From Halobacillus fulvus (GTDB lineage: Bacteria; Bacillota; Bacilli; Bacillales; Halobacillaceae): a stretch of 64,000 bases of DNA. Location: positions 832,377 to 896,376 of the forward strand of contig SCFO01000001.1 in the NCBI GenBank assembly GCA_004078665.1. The letters are read 5' to 3'. Under the pieces are notes generated by a model that made no database searches, was not told the origin of the DNA, and saw only the letters and a program-made list of their open reading frames with translations. The position numbers and the translations under genes are program-made. Numbering within the stretch: the first letter of the stretch is position 1; every line of letters begins with the position of its first letter. This document shows, one piece after another, positions 63,885 through 64,000 of this stretch.

Positions 63885-64000
63885 TTAAAATTCTCTCTTT
63901 GTCTCTACATTAATTTCACCACTAAAAACAGGAGATCCTCCAGTGACTATCATGTTTGTTGTTCTAACTTGATAACCCCAATGAAAACTTTCATTGGGAT
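63885..64000 (-). CDS. 3' end of an unidentified gene running off the right edge
   Basis: The frame is open from the right edge for 37 codons to a TAA at 63887-63885 and reads as protein (NESFHWGYQVRTTNMIVTGG, then SPVFSGEINVETKREF). Only the C-terminal end is present, so the family cannot be told. A near-perfect inverted repeat (63977-63998, CCCAATGAAA / TTTCATTGGG) lies inside this frame. Confidence 0.4.
   Translation of the reverse strand, partial: PNESFHWGYQVRTTNMIVTGGSPVFSGEINVETKREF

Noticed and set aside
63977-63998. Perfect 10-bp hairpin at the right edge taken as a terminator.
   Set aside because: It lies within an open coding frame and has no T run; chance or coding constraint is more likely.

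Overview
This 64 kb window looks like chromosome of an endospore-forming, monoderm Bacillaceae bacterium, probably a moderately halophilic one of the Halobacillus/Pontibacillus/Thalassobacillus type (inference from protein likeness only; no rRNA is present). Sporulation is shown by cwlJ and a 26-residue spoVM. The right-centre carries the Firmicutes block rpmB/yloU/fakA, spoVM, thiN, rpe, rsgA, prkC, stp, rsmB, fmt, priA, coaBC, rpoZ, gmk, remA, yicC, rqcH. Most genes lie on the minus strand. No tRNA, rRNA, CRISPR, complete insertion sequence or prophage was seen.

Layout. 1-2.0 kb: 3'-truncated YhgE/Pip membrane protein. 2.1-6.6 kb: class 3 fructose-1,6-bisphosphatase, a secreted liquefying alpha-amylase broken by a one-base deletion, and cwlJ. 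6.6-9.5 kb: DinB-like protein, DUF2268 lipoprotein, peroxiredoxin, OsmC. 9.7-11.9 kb: membrane diguanylate cyclase and MscS channel. 12.1-19.8 kb: a Gram-positive Pel exopolysaccharide locus (pelD-pelE-deacetylase-pelF-pelG) with a divergent GH114-like glycoside hydrolase. 20-24 kb: Ktr/Trk-type K+ transporter and a run of small, poorly known genes. 24.3-28.2 kb: Fur-boxed siderophore ABC transporter. 28.2-31 kb: phosphoesterase, membrane protein, HIT protein, CcdA-like protein. 31-35.1 kb: copper handling (Cys-rich copper-binding protein, copZ, copA, csoR). 35.1-41.4 kb: accessory region with repeats, a GntR/ABC module, and small membrane proteins. 41.5-59.8 kb: the conserved block. 59.9-61.1 kb: ECF sigma module. 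61.3-64 kb: PadR/DUF2812 operon and a gene-poor tail.

How the genes work together. The Pel locus should make and export a cationic amino-sugar polymer under c-di-GMP control: PelD keeps an RxxD I-site but has lost its cyclase motif, and a full GGDEF enzyme lies 7 kb away. Copper efflux is autoregulated by CsoR, whose operator sits inside the promoter. Iron uptake is flanked by two Fur boxes around a sigma-A promoter. PrkC/Stp form a kinase/phosphatase pair.

The most unusual signal is a family of about 170-nt elements: four good copies (two of them head to head between yicC and rqcH) and one decayed copy. Each can fold end to end into one long hairpin, and paired positions change together between copies. 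A second family of about 40-nt repeats occurs three times in the last 3 kb.
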